Shown here in pieces: positions 23,345 through 35,382 of a DNA stretch of 64,000 bases. Below the pieces are notes generated by a model. The model saw only the letters and a list, made by a program, of their open reading frames with translations. It was not told the origin of the DNA and made no database searches. Source of the stretch: Rhipidocladum racemiflorum (Eukaryota > Streptophyta > Magnoliopsida > Poales > Poaceae); NCBI GenBank assembly GCA_036346355.1, contig CM070575.1:59897915-59961914 (forward strand). The letters are read 5' to 3'. The translations under genes and the position numbers were made by a program. How positions within the stretch are numbered: the first letter of the stretch is position 1; each line of letters begins with the position of its first letter.

Positions 23345-24014
23345 TGTCGGGGATTGAACTATCTACCATGAAGACCATCTCGCCCCAGTAGCCTAGAAAC
23401 CACCGACCACACGGTGCCCTCAGGAAAATGCCTGAGGAGAACGCCCGAGTGACCTTATGCTCGGGCAACGAGCATACGCGTCCGCCTGCTAAGTGTCGGA
23501 TGCTTGTCTTCGAGCACACTGATCAAGTACGAGCAACCATGCTCGGGTAGGCCTAGCAGATGCTCGGGTGGACGGTCGGGGGGCTCGGTCAAATCACCAG
23601 GAAGGAAAGTGGCGACCAATCCGCTGGAGATCCAGGGCAGGTGAGCCAGAAATTCAAAACGAGGCGCGATTCAAGGGCTCCGGATCACGGGCGCGGAAGA
23701 TATGGAAGCATGGCATAATTATAGGGGGTAGTTACCATGTACGCAACTCAGGGTCTTGTATTTAAACCCTCCTGACCCCTGTGGCAAAAGGGAGAACAGT
23801 GTAGGCATCTTTTAGAGAATTAAAACCAAATACACTGGAGTAGGGTTATTATCTCCGCGGTGAGAGGCCCGAACCAGGATAAACACCGTGATCGTGTGTC
23901 CCCGACCTCCTGAGCATTGCTCGGACGCTAACTCCCCTCTCGAGCGAAGGGGCCCCTGTTGATCCCTCATTCAACAAGTAAGCTCGGCGGGAGCCCGTTC
24001 TCCAATCGTCGACA
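23345..24014 (+). repeat. 3' LTR of element E (right end of the inverted-LTR structure)
   Basis: It is 670 bp, starts TGTCGGGGATTG and ends CCAATCGTCGACA. It carries GTATTTAAACCC, ACTGGAGTAGGGTTATTATC and CCTCATTCAACAAGTAAGCT, shared with the D1 LTR (plus) and the D2 LTR (minus). It is followed at once by the CTAAC target copy and the continuation of long LTR copy 3. Confidence 0.85.
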
Positions 24015-26038
24015 CTAACCCTTGACTGTAATCCCCGAGCAGTGTCCAGTGCCATGGACTCGGCTATTCGAATAGGTTGTACACTCTGCAGAGGTTATGC
24101 ACTTTACCCACAAGATACAGTCAAACACCACAAAGGTGAGTGATCGTAACAAAGCCTTTTGGAAACCGCAAACTACACAAGTGAACCTCTCCGGTTTCTG
24201 CCATACACCATCCCTTCCTTCATTGGAGGCGATGTATGGGACCGACATACCGTTGGATAGGTACCATGCCATAGCTCTGGTACGCTCCCCTTTCAAGCTA
24301 CACAAAAGGTGTAGTTGACACCCCGAGGTACCACATGCAAGTTATTAGTAACTTACTCAACTAGGTCCGTCCCATTACAGACATGTGGTTGCACGTTCGA
24401 CTCAAATCAAAGGCTTGCAAGGTTAAGTCCTTAGGATGACCAGGGCAAGACTACCCGAAGAACCAAAACGACATTCCCGGTGCCACTCATGGTCCACCAC
24501 ATCATCCTTGCCACTTGCCCCAGTCTAAATCTATTTATCAAACCTAGTTGGTTACCATGCACCACGTGCCATCATCAACATCACAACACATGATACTTCT
24601 CATAACATGTTCAATATCTCATTAATGTCAATATTAACATTTGATTGTCCAAAATCATGTCATGTGTTCGTAGCAGGTCTAAGCAATATCCTACAACGGT
24701 CTAAATACCCAGTGTTGGCAATTTAACAACGACCAACTAATATGATCCCCAACTAGGGTGACAAAAGATTCATGGCACATAATTATATAATCAAGGTGTC
24801 ATACAGCAACTAGGCATTAATCTAATTCCCGAAAATAATCAAAGCATTCCCTAATTGAATTAGCATGCAATAGCTTGAATCAAAATAATTTTCAAAAGTA
24901 GGTCCAACATGATCAAAGCATAACTTGCCTTCAAAAGGTACTTGCTCCTGATCCTAAGCAGGCTCCTGGGTCAAAACTTCATCTTCGAAGCCTTCGGGTA
25001 CTTCCACGTCTACTCGTAACGCGTGCAAATAGCAATAAATAATTAAATAGTGGACAAAAAGCATCCAAAAATTCAAATAAAACTCATAAACAGAAAGAGC
25101 ACAATTTTATGAATTTTTAGGAATTTGAATCATCCAAATCGGGATTAAAACGCAAAAGTTATAACCGTGCAAAGTTTGGAAAATCAATTAAATAAATATA
25201 AACAGAGAAAACTTATGTACAAAAATTAAATAAAATTCACCATTAAGTAGATCTCAATTTTATAAAAATTTAGAAATTGGAATCGCCCAAATCGGAGTTA
25301 AAACACAAAAGTTATAAGCGTTTGAGGTTTGAAAAGTCAAATAAAAGAATAAACCGAATTAGTTCATTTATTTTTCTATTGAAAAACCCATTTATGACGT
25401 CAGCATTGCGTCAACGGCAATTTTGAATTTCCACCGAATTATTTTTCTATTGAAAAATCGAATTATAACGTCATGCTTGCGTCAGCCGGTCCATAGACCC
25501 GGTCCACGGTTCGGTCTCGGTCCACGTGGAACCGGTCCACGGGTGCACGTGTCACTGACACGTGGGACCCACTGGATGATGTCATTGCTAACGTCATCAT
25601 GCTCGGCTGCACGGTACTAACACGGGGGCCCCACCGTGACGTCACGGATGACATCACAGTGTGGTTGGCTGACCCGCTGACACGCGGGCCCTACACTGAT
25701 GTCACGCGTGACGTCAGCGACAACCGGGTGGGCCCGCGCTGACCGCGCCGGTTCGGCTACCTGCCACGTGGCACGATCTCGGCCGTTGATTAGAAAATAA
25801 ACGGTCGGGATTGGATCTGGATCTCGCACGTTTGGGGTAACGTGGCTCGATCTGGACCGCACTATTCGAATCGGACGGCTAAGATTGGATCGGGTTTCAC
25901 CGCGTCATGGGGGCGATGTGGTATGTCCCTGCGTGCGACGCGTGGCTTGATCTACACCGTTCGATCTCGATCAAACGGCTGAGAAAGCATCTAACACTAC
26001 AACGCGGGTCAACCCTAACCGTACGATCTAGATCTAAA

Positions 26039-27458
26039 AGTAAAAGTTACAAAGTACTGAAACCCACCTCTAGCAATCGAGCTCATTGGTCCACATACAT
26101 CTTTATGTACTAGGGCCAACAATTCACTCGCCCTCTCACTAAAACCTGTGAAAGGGATTTTTGTCATCTTGCCAAGTAAACAAGACTTACATGTTTCAAA
26201 TGATTCAAAATCAAATGAGGTGAGAAGTCCATCACCATAGAGCGTCTTCATGCGCTTCTCATTTATGTGACCCAAGCGACAATGCCATAAAAAGATAGGG
26301 TTCAAATCATTTGGTCGAGGCCTTTTGACATTAATTTTATAGACATGTTTTTCTTTGAGTTCAAGGACGTATAACCCATCCACCATGGGACAACGACCAT
26401 AATACATATCATTCAAAAATATTGAACAAAAAAAGTTCTTTATTCTGAATTCATAACCTTCATGTTCCAAACAGGAAGATGAAATAATGTTTCTACTCAT
26501 AGATGGAACAAAATAACAATTATTAAGTTCTAAAACTAATCCTGAAGGCAAATGCAATGGGTAGGTGCCAACGGCAAGACCAGCAACTCTTGCTTTATTC
26601 TCCACGCGAATATCCACTTCTCCCTTTGCCAAGTCTCTACTCTTTGTCAGCCCCTGCATCGAATTGCAAATGTGAGCAACCGATCCTGTATCATATACCC
26701 AAGAGCTGGAATAAGAAGTAGCAAGATTAATTTCTATAACATTAATACCTGAAGTGGAAGTCACACTCCCATTCCTTTTATCTGTCAGGTACTTCTCGCA
26801 GTTCCATTTCCAATGTCCTGACTTCTTGCAATAGAAGCACTGGGTTTCGGGTTGAGGGCCGACTTTGAGCTTCTAAAGCTTAGTTTTGAGGCTTGTGATC
26901 TCATCTTGAGCCTTTCCCTTGCCCTTTCCCTTTCCCCAAGCCTTTGCTTTCTTCTTTTTGAAGGCAGTTGTCTTCTGAACCATCATCACATGATTGGGTT
27001 TCTTCTTAATGCTTTCCTCGGCAGCCTTGAGCATCCCATGTAGCTCGGTCAGGCTCTTCTCCATGCTATTCATATGAAAATTCATAATGAATGGCTCAAA
27101 GCTCGAGGCGTAGATCGGAGAATTACGTCAGAGCTGCACCAATGCTAAGGGGAAACTCAAGCTTTTCCAATCTCCCAATGTAGCCAATCATCTTGATTAC
27201 ATGTGGGTGACCAGATCGCCTTCACCGACTTACAAGCAAACAAAAGCTTTGAGATACCATACCTCTCAGCCCTTGCTTGATTCCCAAACATGCCCTTCAA
27301 GCCCACAATCATATTGTAAGCATCCTGGTCCTCATATTGCTTTTGTAGCTCAGAGTCCATGGTGACAAGCATGAGACAGCTGACCTCTACAGAGGCATTA
27401 ACATGTTTTTCATAGTCAGCCTTCAAATTTCGAGGAGCATTTTCGGCTGGTTCATCAG
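26039..27458 (-). pseudogene. copia gag-protease-integrase (5' part of pol)
   Basis: On the minus strand gag continues with PAENAPRNLKADYEKH, LVTMDSELQKQYEDQDAYNM and a frameshift near 27157. MEKSLTELHGMLKAAEESIK and a Lys-rich segment follow. A retroviral zinc knuckle (CFYCKKSGHWKWNC, near 26790-26835) comes next, then the protease motif WVYDTGSVAHICNSM, the pre-integrase zinc motif (WHCRLGHINEKRM ... CKSC) and an integrase start (VHKDVCGPM, GGFQYFVTFT). A TAG separates the Lys-rich segment from the knuckle. The frame leaves copia sequence at about 26039. The active-site D-T-G is intact. Confidence 0.85.
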
Positions 27459-27463
27459 GAATC

Positions 27464-30400
27464 TGTCGGGACCCGAATTTGCAAATCCGGACCCTCGGTG
27501 TATTCAGCACTAGTCCAGGAATCAAGCTAGTGCACACAATCTCAACGTTGGTAAATATCACAATCATACTCAACGTAATATAAAAGTACTTTATTGAAAG
27601 GACTTATAGCTGGTTACTCGACCTTATGGTCAAGTTACAAAATACGCCTCGCAGGGCAAAACTTATTCAAATAAAATCTTGCAGCGGAATATAAAGAAAA
27701 CGCGTAGCGCCAACCAATATGCCACAGGCAATCGATCGACTCGCCCCTAGTTAGTCGGTTCCTCCTGGATCTCCTCCTCCAAAGCTGGCGTGGATTCCTC
27801 TTCAACTGATGTTGTTTTATGGCAAGGGTGAGTACTTGGTACTCAGCAAGTCATGCACAGAATGCAAACTAATATACTACATGCATGGCTTGGTACAAGG
27901 AATAGCTCATGGTTCATTTGCAAGAAACAACATTTAACATGTATCGTAAATAGATTCAAAGCAAGAAAGACATGTATATAATACCAATAACTTTTCCAAG
28001 AGTTAAATAAACATCCTCCCCATTCCTAGTTCACATTCCCATCTCTCAAGTTATCCATTAACCCAAAACCTTTTTCCAAATCCAAGTTATTTTTATGAAA
28101 GTCTAACCCTTGATCAGTAATTTGAGCGATGTCCAATACCGCGGACACGGCTATTCGAATAGATTTACACTCTGCAGAGGTTATGCACTTTACCCACAAG
28201 ATACAATCAAACACCACAAAGGCGAGTGTCCGTAACAAAGCCTTTCTAAACCGCTAACTACACAAGTGAACCTCCCGGTTTTGCCTTACACCATCCCTTC
28301 CCTTAGCAAAGGCGAAGTATGGGACCGACATATCGTTGGACGGGTACCAAGCCTCAAAGATCTGCACGCTCCTTTCAAGCTACACAAAGGGTGTAGTTGA
28401 CACCCCGAGGTACCACAAGCAAGTTATTAGTAACTTAGTCAACTAGGTCCGTCCCATTACGGACATGTGGTTGCACGATTGACTCAGTTCAAAGGCTTGC
28501 AAGGTTAAGTCCTTAAGCTGACCAAGGCAAGACTACCCAAAGAACCAAATCATCCTTCCCATTGCCATACCTGGCCCACCTGATCATTACTTGCCACATG
28601 CCCCGGTCCAAATTCATTTGTCAAACCCCAGTTGATTACCATGCACCACGTGCCATCAACATCATCAACAACACATGACACTTTTTCCAAAACAAGTTCC
28701 ATATCTCGTTAAGTCCACATTAGCATTTGATTATCCAAAATCATGTCACGTGTACGTGGCAGGTCTAAGCATTGGACTACAACGGTCTAACTACCCATGT
28801 TGGCAAATTAATAATGTCCAACTATGTAAACCACAACTAGGGTGACAAGGGGTCATGGCATACAATTAGTTAACCAAGGTGTCATAAGGCAATTTGGCAT
28901 TTATCTAATTCCCCAAAAGTAATTAAAGCATTTATTACTTCAACTAGCATGCAATAGTTTAAATCAAACTAATTTGAAAAATGGGTTCAACATGGTCAAA
29001 GCATAACTTGCCTTCAAAGAGTACTTGTTCTTGGTCTTGAGCGGGATCCTGAGTCAACACTTCTCCTTCGAAGCCGTCGGGCACTTCAACGTCTACTCGT
29101 AAAGCGTGCAAATAGCAACACACGAATAAACAAAAGGCAAAAAGTGTTCAAACATCCAAATAAAATCCATAAACAGAGAGAACATAATTTTATGAATTTT
29201 TAGAAACTGGAATCGCTCAAATCGGAGTTAAAACGCAAAAGTTATGATTATTCAAAGTTTAAATAATCAATTTAATAATATTACAGAAAAAGATTTTAGT
29301 CCAAAAATTATTTAAAATTCATATTTAAGTAGATCTGATTTTTATGAATTTTTAGAAATTTGAATCGTTCAAATCAGAGTTGAAACGCAAAAGTTATAAG
29401 CGTTTGAAGTTTTGAAATTCAAATCAAATATTAAACCAATTATTAAATCGTTTTCTTTTTCGAAAAATCAATTATTGCGTCGTGATGACACGCCGTCGAC
29501 CTCGATTAGGTCGGCTGACGTCAGCCGGTCCATGGGCTCAGCCCACGGTTCGGCTTGGTCCACCGTGGACTCGGTCCACGGCTCCATGTGTCGCTGACAG
29601 GTGGGTCCCCTCGGGTGACGTCATTGCTGACGTCAGCGGGGCTCAGCCCACGGTGCTGACAGGTGGGACCCACTGGTGACGTCATTGCTGACATCAGCGC
29701 TCGGCTGGGACAGCCGCTGACATGCGGGCCCCGCGTGTCAGCGTCACACGCAGCAGCGTGGGCCAGCCCGATCAGCGGCGGTCGATCTCCGCACACGTGG
29801 CTAGATCTCGGCCGGTGATTTGAAAATCAACGGCACAGATTGGATCTGGACTCACGCGTTTGGGGTGAACGTGTTTGATCTGGACCGTTGGATCTAGATC
29901 CAACGGTCGAGATTGGATCTGGGATTTTGGACGGGATCTCACCGTGGGATGACGTGGTGTGATCTGGGACGTTGGATCTGGATCGGACGGCTGAGGGAGC
30001 TCGAAGTCCGGCGATGGCGAGCGGCGGCGCTGGGTCACCGGCACAGGGGACGATGACCTAGCCGACGGCATTTTGGACGCGCTCCGGCGACGTGGGTGGT
30101 GCTCACCGACGCGGCTTGCTCTCACGGTTCGGATTCGGGGTCGACGGAGACGGAGGACGATGGAGAGACGGCGGCTATCGGCGAAAAATCATGCGCCGCA
30201 CCTTCTCCTAACTCCGGCGAGCTCTAGCGGCGCAACCCACGGCGACTCAGGCGAGTTGAGTTAGAGGCTACGGTGCGCAATGAAGCGGCGATCCCGACAC
30301 GGGTGACGGCGCAATAAATAGGGCCTCGGCGTCCGCGGAAACGCACGGAACCGAGGTCCTCTCCGCGCGGCGGTGAGTCCGGCGTCTGATTGGGTGACGT

Positions 30401-30961
30401 GGCACGCGCACAGCCGTTGGATCGAGATCCAACGGTGCGTGGGTTTGGGTTCGGGTCGGACTCGGGCGAGCTGGCTGGCTCGGTCGGGCTCGGGTCCGGC
30501 GACATGGCTCAATTGTGGCCGTTGGATCTTGATCCAACGGTCACACGCAGCGTAGGGTTCGACCGAGTGGGTTCGGCTCAACCACGGGCTCGGTCGGGTT
30601 GGGTCGGACTCGAACTCGAGTCCGACTCGAGCTCGGTCGGAAGAAGCGATCTTGCCGGTTCGATTTTCCAGCGATTTAATATTTAAAATAATTCCCAATA
30701 ATTTATTTAATTCAGGAAAAATAGCAAAATACTCAGAAAATTCCAGAAAAATTCTGGAAAATATTTTAGGGCATTTGGGACTCAAATAAAATATTTTCAA
30801 CAAAACTTTATTTGAAAATTTAATTTCTTTAATTATTTCAATATGGAATAAATTCAAATTAAATCCAAATAAATCCAAATAAATTCCAGAAAATTCCAAA
30901 AATTCACCAAAGTGCTAAATCACACATAAATTTAAGAAAAGCAAAATTTTGGGGTGTTACA
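27464..30961. mobile_element. Long LTR, copy 4 (solo LTR) inside copia gag
   Basis: It is 3498 bp, begins TGTCGGGACCCGAATTTGC and ends GGGGTGTTACA, with exact target copies GAATC at 27459-27463 and 30962-30966. Copia gag is continuous across it. It carries the same motif zones as copy 1 in mirror order: the AT-rich duplicated block near 29170-29420, TGACGTCA-rich DNA near 29510-29695, and palindromes at 29883-29908, 30413-30434 and 30519-30541. There are no gag or pol frames. Confidence 0.87.
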
Positions 30962-31139
30962 GAATCGGACTCTCTAGAACATATTCTTTCTTTTCATGTT
31001 TGAGAACAATTCTCAAGTTGCGATACCAATCCACAAAATTTGTTCCAATTAGTTTTTCTCTTTCCAAAACCGATCTCAAAGCAAAACCAGGTGCAACAGT
31101 AGGAGCAGCAGGAGGTGCCATTGAACTACAACAAAACAT
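30962..31139 (-). pseudogene. copia gag N-terminus
   Basis: From the ATG at 31139 the frame contains SVLEREKLIGTNFVDWYRNLRI and HEKKEYVLE, the classic start of a plant copia gag. It is cut after 59 residues by the long LTR at 30961, with GAATC duplicated. The rest of gag resumes at 27458 on the same strand. Confidence 0.85.
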
Positions 31140-32463
31140 GCAAAGTTTCTAAGCACTATGTTTCTGTAATACTTTTATTAAACATTTTAACAAAATAAAC
31201 TCCTCTCATGTGCCCCTTTATGGACACATGGTGAGTATTCAAGATCCATATTCATCAAACACTAGTGAGCTTTGGCATCACTGCTAGAAATCTAATGACA
31301 TAGGTAAGCAACATCTTTGCTAATTACATCTTATGTAACTCTTGTTGGTTGAGCATGAAAACAAGTAATGAATGCCTCCGTCAACTTGAGTCATGGCCAG
31401 GTCAACTCGCCCCTAGGGCTTACATGAGGGAGGGAGCACTTCCCGTTTCTGGGTGCCAATTAAGAAACCTAGCCTCATGTGTGTTTTTCTAGACACCAAT
31501 TGTCTTGTATCCGTTCCTTCATTACTGAAATCATATTCCAACCACTTATGTCCTTAAGCCCAAAACCGTTTTGATAGCTTAGTTAAATCAACCATTGTTA
31601 TGCACGATGTGTCCAACACATCCCTATCATCTATTAAGATAGTCATTGATATACTACTTTGGCAGTCATATCAATAATGATCTAAATTCTTGATAGGTGC
31701 AACAATTGGATGGACAAGTGTGATTTAAAATTTTAACTATAGGGATGAACAATATCTATTATGAACATGGCATCACATGCAATGAGCATAAAGAAAATAG
31801 CAAGGATTAAACACACATCCACACATAATCAAATTAAGATGTGAAATAGTATGGCCCTTAGCATTAGGATCTCCATCATCATGCTTGATTGTTCACCTTG
31901 CCATCATGCTTGATGCCACCATCTTCATCATTGTAGATGCAACTCCTTACAACTTTGATAATGAATATTACATGAGGGTTTGAAACATCACAAGTCGACA
32001 CGCAGGTCGTTAGACATTTTAGATTGAAATAGCCTTATGGCTTGACACAGCACGCAAGCCATGTAAATATTACATGCATCACATACACATAGGCTATATT
32101 ATTTCACACAACATCCAGCAAAAACGAGTTAAACAAAATAGATTCTACGACAGCGGGGTTCCAAGGGGCAGCGCCCAAGGCGGGGTCCAAGGGGCAGCAC
32201 CCCTGGCGGCGATCCCATATGGTTGCGATTCATGAACCCTGATGGCGGTAACCCGACCGGTAAGGGCAACGTCGTACCATGAACGGACTCACCCAAATCA
32301 ATATTGATTCGGTTTGTACTTTCCTCAAACCCTAAACCGATCGATCTCATCGACGGCTGCCTCCACCAATTCATCACATGAATCGGTTGAACATGTAATA
32401 GATCCAATCTACTATCCTCACATACCATATGTGCAACATCCAGATCACAAATCTAAGCGAGAT
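31140..32463 (-). other. Leader region of the copia element
   Basis: This is 1.3 kb between the primer site and gag with no credible frame. It includes a short duplication of CCAAGGGGCAGC near 32159-32205. Long untranslated leaders are normal in this kind of copia element. Confidence 0.5.
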
Positions 32464-32476
32464 GGCTCTGATACCA
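32464..32476 (-). other. copia primer-binding site (initiator tRNA-Met)
   Basis: The minus strand reads TGGTATCAGAGCC one base after the LTR end CCCCAACA. It is complementary to the 3' end of initiator tRNA-Met, the standard primer of plant copia elements. It fixes the orientation as minus. Confidence 0.9.
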
Positions 32477-32477
32477 C

Positions 32478-33882
32478 TGTTGGGGAACGCGGTATGCTAC
32501 ACTAGCACAAATTAAAATTTCTACCGCAAACCAGAAAAGCTACTCGCAAGAAGGGGATCATAGATCTATTACCACTAGACGCGCAGTTGCGGAATCCTTC
32601 GCATGTCGTTGTAGTGGATCGTTCTCGGCGTGGATCGTCCTCACCGCGGATCGTCCTCGCCACGGATCGTCCTCGCCGCAGATCGTCCTCGCCGCGGATC
32701 GTCCTCGCCACGGATCGTCCTCGCTGCGAATCGTCCTCTTCACGCCGCAGTAGCAGCAGTGTCACCACAGCAATCCACACGTCTGGGGATGGAACGCCGT
32801 GCGTCGGTGTGCAAGCACCAGGTCGCTCGGTAGGGGCAACGAGAGGAGGTGGCTAGGGTTTCTGGTGAAACACCTCTAAACCGCACGAAAGTGTATCCTG
32901 CGTCTAGCCTCCTCCCCTCCTTATATAGCCACGAGGTGAAACCCCAGCGATCGGGGCCCATCTACGCGCTTAAGCCCACGAGGTCCATTAATTGCGGATC
33001 CAATCCGAATTAATGCGCCCCAAACTAAGTGTGTGACCAGAGGTTCATGCGCATTTGGACATGGATTCAAAACCCTTTTTCTAATCCAATAGTCGATAGC
33101 GGCTTCTTGCAGAGCATGCCAACTCCCAAACGCATATGATTAAAGTAATCGATGTAATAATCCCTTTGCCAAACTATTTGAAGATCGAACTCAAGGCGAA
33201 GCATGTCATCCTTTGTGATTCAATCCATCTCTCGTATCCGTGATATATTAATAAGTTGTGATTGACTTCTCAATCACGGCATGGCCATGCACTTCCTTAA
33301 TCATATCACACGAGTGGCCTAGACATATATCTCCGCTACATTGGAGTAGCAAATTCCATCTTGACTGCTCACTTCCCTCTGCATGTTTCATAGTAAACAT
33401 GAAAGCTACCTTTATAACTATCCGGTTAGGAAATAGTGTTTGGTAACCCCAAGGTAAACTATTACACATGTAGGGAATATGACAATCTCAGGTCTAAGGA
33501 TCATACATCTACTATGTATGAGATACACTGATGACACATAAGAATGTAACATTCTCGCTGTGTCCCATTGTGGGTCTATCTAACACATGTTCTTCAACAT
33601 GCGTCCACAATGTATTGATGATATCTCCATATCCCATGATCTATGAAACATGATCATCGAACAATACATGTGCTGATCTATTCATCGTTGTCCTATACGA
33701 TGATATCCGATCAGAGATATTTATCCAATTATATCAATAAGTAAAGAGCTTCATAAACAAGTCACACACTTGTTGATCAAAACAATGATATACATTCATT
33801 GGACCAATAATCATATTATTATTCATAAACATAGTCATGTTACAATCATCCATATGATTGCATCAAGGGCATAACACTAACA
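32478..33882 (-). repeat. 5' LTR of the copia element
   Basis: It is 1405 bp. On the plus strand it runs from TGTTGGGGAACGC to ATAACACTAACA, so on minus it starts TGTTAGTGTT and ends CCCCAACA. It contains a 16 bp minisatellite (32615-32742) and a TATATAAGG-type box (minus strand, near 32920). The right flank at 33883 is element C gag. Confidence 0.85.
32615..32742. repeat. 16 bp minisatellite in the copia LTR
   Basis: About eight copies of GGATCGTCCTCGCCGC with one to three changes per unit lie just downstream of the LTR TATA region on the minus strand. They would fall in the R/U5 leader of the transcript. Confidence 0.85.
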
Positions 33883-34802
33883 GTTCTGGCCCAGCAGGCA
33901 AGAAGACAAGGGGGTGTGAGGCGGGCGAGACCGGGTGGGTCTTGGTCGCTTAACACGAACGAAGGGATACCCGTCCGCGAGGGCGCAACCGCCGCGACCA
34001 GCGGGGCGGCCGACGTGGACAGAGGGATGACGACCGCGAGGAAAAGGAGGGCTGGCCCTTCTGCCTGATCCACCGGACTAACGATCATGACCTGGCAAAT
34101 TGCTAGGTCATGGCCGACATGGTGGACCGACGGCTCAAAGAGCGCCGCCCTCGCAACGACGATGAAGACGAAGACCCCGCTCCGCTGGCCTTCCAGCGGG
34201 CGGACCACATCATGGCGTACATTCATGGTGCCTCGACCACCTACCCCTCCAAGACGACGTTCAAACGTTTGAGGAGGGAGTTATGTGCCACGGTGCCGAG
34301 CGCGGGAGCGGGTCGGATGCTGAAGTGGTCGAAGGAGCCGATCACCTTTAGTCAGGCCGATCACCCGGAGAATACAGCCGGCTTGGGTCACCTTCTGATC
34401 ATAGTTTCGCCCACGATTCGGAATGTGAGGCTTGGGTGGGTGTTGATGGACAGAGGGAGCACTATCAGCCTCTTGTCCTCCGGGGCGTTCCATGCGCTCT
34501 AGATATCTCGACAGGAGTTGCGCCCAACGTTGCCCTTCTACGGGGTTGCCCCGGGGGCTACAAGACCTTGCAGCCCCTGGGTCAGATACGCCTCCCTGTC
34601 ACCTTCGGGGAGGAAAGCAACTACCGGACGGAGATGGTGGACTTCGAGGTCGTCGACATCGACCTCCTGTTCAACGCCTTGCTTGGCCGACCTGCGTTGG
34701 CCAAGTATATGGCGGCAACACACTATGCCTACATGGTGGTGAAGATGCCAAGGCCCGCTAGCCCCATAGCAATCTGGGTGGACCGGCCAGAGGCTTTGCG
34801 TT
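33883..34802 (+). pseudogene. Element C gag C-terminus and protease
   Basis: An Arg/Asp-rich tail leads to a zinc-knuckle-like CLIHRTNDHDLANC and a TAG near 34107. From 34110 the frame has MADMVDRRLKE, RADHIMAYIHG, KWSKEPITFSQADHPE and LLIIVSPTIRNVRLGWVLMD. The protease active site reads D-R-G in place of D-S/T-G, which should inactivate it. A stop at about 34500 interrupts it. YRTEMVDFEVVD and FNALLGRPALAKYM follow, as in Tat elements. It is cut at 34802 by another insert; pol resumes at 37176. Confidence 0.85.
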
Positions 34803-35332
34803 TGTGACACTACGGTATGGTGTGACATTATAGAATGTGAAATTAGAGAATAAAACCTTTCGGCTTGAGGTTTACTCGCGTTTTTGGGCCGTTTGAAGTG
34901 ATGTGTCACCACGGAGTGTCGTAACCTTTTAAATGGTGCATGTTAAGGTCAAAAACTTTATGAAATATGGTATGGCAGGTTAAAACCATAAGGTATGGAG
35001 GTTAATAACGCTTCCGGCCGTTTTGGTTTTGGGCCTTCCCGGAGTTTGGGCCTTAAGTGGGCTTTGGTGGGATGGAGTAGGTCTCCGTAACGGACTAGGA
35101 TTGGGTGTGGGGGCTGGTAAAAGGGCTCCCCACCAGCCCTTGGGCGTTCACCCCTGCCCCATGTGCGCCCTTCCCCCCCACATGCCCATGCCCGAGCCGC
35201 CTCCCTCCTCCCTTGGCCGTGCGCCTCCCCCTCCTTTGCCCCATTGCTCCCCACCTCTCCACCACCTCTCCTCCACCCCCTTGCTGCCCTAGGATGGTCT
35301 CCACACCTCTGCACCTTGTGGATCCATCCGTT

Positions 35333-35382
35333 GGAGCGAGGAGCGAGGAGCGAGGAGCGAGGAGCGTGGAGCGAGGAGCGAT
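35333..35382. repeat. GAGCGAG minisatellite
   Basis: Seven-base units (GAGCGAG) are repeated about seven times with one GCGTGGA variant, within the LTR-like insert. Confidence 0.8.

Larger units (their letters stand above)
10893..24014. mobile_element. D2/E: gypsy structure with inverted terminal LTRs, TSD CTAAC
   Basis: The left end reads TGTCGACGATTGGAG and the right end reads CTCCAATCGTCGACA, so both outer termini are the 3' (U5) end of the same LTR, in opposite orientation. The inverted similarity runs about 270 bp inward (10893 to about 11160 against about 23745 to 24014) and is nearly perfect. Target copies CTAAC lie at 10888-10892 and 24015-24019. The left 11.3 kb is a minus-strand RIRE2-like element (LTR, pol, protease, gag, primer site, 28 bp of 5' LTR). 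The right 1.8 kb is the plus-strand 3' end of a related element (antisense ORF, 3' LTR). Confidence 0.85.
10250..26038. mobile_element. Long LTR, copy 3, split by D2/E and truncated on the right
   Basis: It starts TGTCGGGACCCGAATTTGC at 10250 after GGGGA (10245-10249). It runs to 10892, is interrupted by the inverted-LTR element, and resumes at 24015 without loss. Reading 10860-10892 into 24020 reproduces the contiguous text of copies 1 and 4. At about 26038 it stops abruptly in copia integrase sequence. Roughly its last 1 kb, including the GTGTTACA end, is deleted. Its own length without D2/E is about 2.66 kb. Confidence 0.8.
26039..33882 (-). mobile_element. Ty1/copia element, minus strand, truncated, interrupted by a long LTR
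   Basis: From right to left it has a 5' LTR (32478-33882), a primer site complementary to initiator tRNA-Met, a 1.3 kb leader, gag start (30962-31139), a long-LTR insertion (27464-30961), then gag, protease and integrase start. It breaks off inside integrase at about 26039 against long LTR copy 3. RT, RNase H and the 3' LTR are missing. The LTR start (TGTTGGGGAAC when read on plus) resembles BARE-like copia LTRs. Confidence 0.85.
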
